From Actinomycetes bacterium (GTDB lineage Bacteria; Actinomycetota; Actinomycetes; Actinomycetales; Microbacteriaceae), in NCBI GenBank assembly GCA_023431405.1, contig JAEYVZ010000070.1:1-55369 (forward strand): a stretch of DNA of 55,369 nucleotides, in the 5' to 3' direction. Made by a program: the position numbers and the translations under genes. Of the stretch, positions 52,545-55,369 are shown piece after piece (the first letter of the stretch is position 1; the number at the start of each line of letters is the position of its first letter). The notes under the pieces are model-generated. The model was given only the letters and a program-made list of their open reading frames with translations. It made no database searches and had not been told where the DNA came from.

Positions 52545-52826
52545 ATGCCCGAAGCACAGCCCCCGTCCGTGCAGCTGATGACGACCTCCCAGGTCGCCGA
52601 GATGCTCGCCATCGAGATCGATGAGGTGATCTCCCTCGCCGTCGACGGGCGTCTGGAGGGTACACGGGTCGGCTCTCCCCCGCAGTGGCGTATCGTCGCC
52701 GACAGCGTCGACGCCTACCTCGACGCGCAGGCGGAGGAGGCGCGCCGCATGGCGCTGTGGCGCGAATCGAACGCTGCGAGCTTCCCCGAATTGTGGGGAC
52801 GCGGGCCGGTGCGACACCCCGATTGA
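52545..52826 (+). CDS. Small helix-turn-helix (excisionase/MerR-like) DNA-binding protein
   Basis: Protein of 93 residues. The winged-helix motif is MTTSQVAEMLAIEIDEVISL followed by DGRLEGTRVGSPPQWRI and DSVDAYLDAQ, the AlpA/excisionase-type fold. No integrase or phage gene is nearby, so it is more likely a house regulator than a mobile-element part. CATAAT (52532-52537) lies 7 nt before ATG 52545. An in-frame ATG at 52536 overlaps that box and is less likely. It is divergent from the SAF/CpaE-like pair and may regulate it. Confidence 0.8.
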   Translation: MPEAQPPSVQLMTTSQVAEMLAIEIDEVISLAVDGRLEGTRVGSPPQWRIVADSVDAYLDAQAEEARRMALWRESNAASFPELWGRGPVRHPD

Positions 52827-52874
52827 CGCAGGATCTCCCCGTCCGCGAGCGGCCCGCCTCGGGCGCGGCCACGC

Positions 52875-53471
52875 TCACGGCACACTCACCGCGGCATCCG
52901 GGCGCAGCCACGCGATGGCACCGAACGCGACCACGCGGTGCCCGAGCACGTCCCCGGCACGTCGTGGCGCCCCCGCGTCGTGAAGGGCGAGGTCGAGATG
53001 GTCGGCTCCTGCGCGATCGATCGTGCCGGACAGCAGACGGCCTCCAGCGACCTGGATCGTGACAGGCACCCGCTTGCGCGCGAAGTCGCGGGCGACGAAG
53101 CCGAGGGTCATGCGCTGACGCAGCGCGCCCCCCGCATCGGCCTGACGGGCGCTGTCGAGCAGGTCGACGTGCGGCATGCCCGCGGCCGAGATCTTCGCGA
53201 TCGGTACCAGCCACAGCGCTCGCAGCGACCCATCGCCCGCGATCGCCAGCCAGTCCGCGCCCACCGCGCGCAGCCTGCCGGCGAGAGTCGTGCCGTCGCT
53301 GAGGTCGAGTGAGACCGCCGCCCCCTGCTCGCTCAGCGCCACGAGGCGGCTCCGCAACGGGATGCGTGACAGGCGAAGCCGCGCCGATTCGGTCTCGAGG
53401 GCGGCGCGCTCGGCCTCCCACTCCGAGTCGAGCTGACCCTCCAGGTCTTCGAAGAACCGTTCCCACCGCAC
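52875..53471 (-). CDS. Conserved hypothetical protein with two beta-rich modules
   Basis: Protein of 198 residues that I cannot name. A helical start (WERFFEDLEGQLDSEWEAER) is followed by what look like two Sm/LSm-like beta modules, each with an AxxLxLxDGTxLxGxL-type pattern: VSLDLSDGTTLAGRLRAVGA near 70-89 and VTIQVAGGRLLSGTIDRAGA near 135-154. The internal similarity suggests a duplicated fold. TACGCT (53483-53478) lies 6 nt before GTG 53471, so it is leaderless. It is divergent from the Rv3235-family gene. Confidence 0.7.
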   Translation of the reverse strand: MRWERFFEDLEGQLDSEWEAERAALETESARLRLSRIPLRSRLVALSEQGAAVSLDLSDGTTLAGRLRAVGADWLAIAGDGSLRALWLVPIAKISAAGMPHVDLLDSARQADAGGALRQRMTLGFVARDFARKRVPVTIQVAGGRLLSGTIDRAGADHLDLALHDAGAPRRAGDVLGHRVVAFGAIAWLRPDAAVSVP

Positions 53472-53597
53472 GCGCCGAGCGTAGGCGATGGGGCGGGAGC
53501 GGGTGCCGGCTCTCCACACATTGGAGCTCTCTCATCAATCGGACGACGCCGCTGTGCTCTACTCATCCGGATGTCCCCGGCTCGAGGAGGCCCGCTC

Positions 53598-54032
53598 ATG
53601 TCCGCAGCTCCACGGAAACGCGCGCTCACGCGCGGCGCGACGTCGCGCGACGTGGAGGAGTACTTCGCTCCTCAGCGCGCCCGCTCCGCCGACCTGCCGC
53701 CTCCCGATCCCTTGCTGCGCAACCTCGCACTCGGCGTCGTCGAGGTGCTCGCGGGGGTCCGCGAGGCAGACCAACTGGCACGCTGGCTGGGCGAAGACGC
53801 CTTCCGCGCTCTCGTCACCCGGGCCAACCTCTCCGCGCGGGCCCGCAGCGCACGCGGCATCCCCGCCGTCAGACCCACACACCGCATCGGGAGTGTGCGC
53901 CACAGCAGTCCCGCCGACGGCGTCGTCGAAGCCGTCGTCATCGTCTCGGGCCCCGCCCGCACCCGAGCACTCGCCCTCCGACTCGAAGGGTGGGACAACC
54001 GCTGGCGGGCGACGTCGCTCTCACTCCTCTGA
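53598..54032 (+). CDS. Rv3235-family protein
   Basis: Protein of 144 residues resembling the actinobacterial Rv3235 family, often found near secA in mycobacteria. The recognisable core is LALGVVEVLAGVREADQLARWLGEDAFRAL in two parts, near residues 43-72, followed by a strand-rich end (VEAVVIVSGPARTRALALRLE). Function is unknown. GAGGAGG at 53584-53590 gives a good site for ATG 53598. Confidence 0.75.
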   Translation: MSAAPRKRALTRGATSRDVEEYFAPQRARSADLPPPDPLLRNLALGVVEVLAGVREADQLARWLGEDAFRALVTRANLSARARSARGIPAVRPTHRIGSVRHSSPADGVVEAVVIVSGPARTRALALRLEGWDNRWRATSLSLL

Positions 54033-54066
54033 CACCGGCCGATGGGCCCGGCCCGCCTGCCTGCGA

Positions 54067-55290
54067 CTACTGCCGATACGAAGCCAGGAAGTTCCCGAGA
54101 CGCTCCACCGCCTCCGACAGCACCCGCGCCTCGGGGAGCGTCACGATGCGGAGGTGATCGGGGGTGGGCCAGTTGAACCCCGTGCCCTGCACGAGGAGCA
54201 CATGCTCGGCCACGAGGAAGTCGTAGACGAACTTCGCGTCGTCGCGAATCTCGTACACCTCGGGGTCGAGTCGCGGGAACGCGTACAGTGCGCCCTCGGG
54301 CTTGTGACAGGTGACACCGGGGATGGCGGTGAGCCCCTCCCACGTCGCGTCACGCTGCTCGTGCAGACGGCCGGAGGGGGCGATGAGGGCGTCGATCGAT
54401 TGGACCCCCGACAACGCGGCCTGGACGGCGTGCTGGGCCGGCACGTTCGGGCACAGCCGCGTCGAGGCGAGGAGCTGGATGCCCTCGAGGAAGCCCGCCG
54501 CATGCCGCTTCGGTCCGGTGATGACCATCCAGCCCGACCGGTAGCCGGCTACGCGGTAGGTCTTCGACAGGCCGTTGAACGTCAGACACAGCAGGTCGGG
54601 CGCAAGGGTGGCCAGGGGGATGTGGGTCGCCTCGTCGAACAGGATGCGGTCGTAGATCTCGTCGCTCAGCAGAAGCAGCTCGTTCTCGCGGGCGATGTCG
54701 ACGATGCCGGCGAGCACGTCGCGACGGTAGACGGCACCCGTCGGATTGTTCGGGTTGATGACGACGATCGCCTTGGTCCGCGGCGTGACCTTGGAGCGGA
54801 TGTCGTCGAGGTCGGGCTGCCAGCCGTTCTCGCTGTCGCAGCGGTAATGCACAGGGGTGCCACCGGCGAGGCTCGTCATCGCTGTCCACAGCGGGTAGTC
54901 GGGCGCGGGGATGAGCACCTCGTCGCCCTCGTCGAGCAACGCCTGCATCGTCATCGTGATGAGCTCGGAGACCCCGTTGCCGAGGTAGACGTCGTCGGGG
55001 TCGAAGGGCGGGAAGTCGGCGACCTGCTCGTACCTCGACACGATCGCTCGTCGCGCCGACATGATGCCCCGACTGTCGCTGTATCCGTGCGCGTAGGGGA
55101 TCGCCTCGATCATGTCGCGCACGATCTGATACGGAGCCTCGAACCCGAACACCGCGGGGTTTCCGGTGTTGAGCTTGAGGATGGAGTGTCCATCGGCCTC
55201 GAGGCGGTCCGCCTCGACCAGGGCTGCCCCGCGGATCTCGTAGAGGACGTCCTTCAGCTTCGACGATTGGTCCAGGATGCGGGGTGTCAT
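54067..55290 (-). CDS. Pyridoxal-phosphate aminotransferase, AlaA-like (alanine transaminase)
   Basis: Class I/II aminotransferase of 407 residues. LNTGNPAVFGFEAP, NGVSELITMTMQALLD, VINPNNPTGAVY (PLP contact), LSDEIYDRILFDEATH and the PLP lysine in NGLSKTYRVAGYRSGW are present. The wording matches the AlaA/YfbQ group, which makes alanine from pyruvate and glutamate. TATCCT (55302-55297) is 6 nt before ATG 55290, so it is leaderless. Beyond it, 55303-55369 shows no gene. Confidence 0.93.
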   Translation of the reverse strand: MTPRILDQSSKLKDVLYEIRGAALVEADRLEADGHSILKLNTGNPAVFGFEAPYQIVRDMIEAIPYAHGYSDSRGIMSARRAIVSRYEQVADFPPFDPDDVYLGNGVSELITMTMQALLDEGDEVLIPAPDYPLWTAMTSLAGGTPVHYRCDSENGWQPDLDDIRSKVTPRTKAIVVINPNNPTGAVYRRDVLAGIVDIARENELLLLSDEIYDRILFDEATHIPLATLAPDLLCLTFNGLSKTYRVAGYRSGWMVITGPKRHAAGFLEGIQLLASTRLCPNVPAQHAVQAALSGVQSIDALIAPSGRLHEQRDATWEGLTAIPGVTCHKPEGALYAFPRLDPEVYEIRDDAKFVYDFLVAEHVLLVQGTGFNWPTPDHLRIVTLPEARVLSEAVERLGNFLASYRQ

Positions 55291-55369
55291 CCGTTCAGGA
55301 TATCTCCGCTCGTGGCGGGCCAATCGACCGTCCGTGGCCTCATGACGGCGACGGGCCGGCGCCCTGAGG

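Noticed and set aside
52545..52826. Excisionase of a mobile element
   Set aside because: No integrase, attachment site, tRNA or phage gene is nearby, and codon use matches the neighbours.

Overview
This window is about 55.4 kb of high-GC chromosome from an actinomycete. WhiB1, a mycothiol-type SigH/RsrA pair, a PdtaS kinase, a mycobacterial-type multifunctional 2-oxoglutarate decarboxylase/dehydrogenase (Kgd), GuaB1, DUF3097 and an Rv3235-family gene all point to Actinomycetota. Codon use, the dense gene packing and the very common leaderless starts fit Microbacteriaceae, probably Microbacterium; that rank is inference. I saw no rRNA, tRNA, CRISPR array, prophage or insertion sequence. It reads as core chromosome with a few accessory transport and protease genes.

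Layout. 0-3.6 kb: a sugar ABC permease cut by the window edge, its divergent LacI regulator, a lipoprotein and a NERD protein. 3.6-10 kb, mostly minus strand: a CtpE-like P-type ATPase with a long structured leader, a tiny membrane protein, a Gdx-type SMR exporter, TrmB with a degenerate CPBP membrane protein, and DUF3097. 10-14.3 kb, plus strand: a secreted TPM-domain coiled-coil protein, PspA, an arginase-family enzyme and a small HExxH membrane protein. 14.3-17.1 kb: an iron-regulated SIP-domain gene behind a DtxR/IdeR-like operator and three 20-bp tandem repeats, then a PtpB-type phosphatase, an AhpD-like protein and an alpha/beta hydrolase.

17.3-22.2 kb: a five-gene peptide/nickel-type ABC operon with every junction overlapping by 4 nt. 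22.2-27.6 kb: a protealysin-like M4 protease with its emfourin inhibitor, a GNAT, Ung, an MFS transporter whose N-tail is built from a 15-bp tandem repeat, and an SDR. 27.7-31.7 kb: MetY and MetX for sulfhydrylation-type methionine synthesis, flanking a toroid-fold protein, plus a thiamine-binding protein. 31.8-39.2 kb: a GT87 membrane glycosyltransferase, NnrD, an old yellow enzyme, two CNNM/CorC-type transporters and GuaB1. 39.4-44 kb: Kgd and a diacylglycerol kinase.

44-55.3 kb: RsrA, SigH, AroA, RsgA, Bcp, WhiB1, PdtaS, a CpaE-like/SAF pair, a small HTH protein and an Rv3235-family gene, then an AlaA-type aminotransferase. This last block recalls the whiB1-pdtaS-sigH-aroA-rsgA-Rv3235 neighbourhood of Mycobacterium tuberculosis.

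The most unusual signals are at DNA and RNA level: a recurrent word GGATGCC/GGCATCC produced by unusual codon pairs on both strands; about twenty transcription units with TAnnnT placed 6-8 nt before the start codon; an IdeR-like palindrome next to half-site repeats; a sigma-R-type promoter inside the aroA coding region; and a hairpin-bearing leader before the P-type ATPase. I did not find a convincing wholly new multi-gene system.
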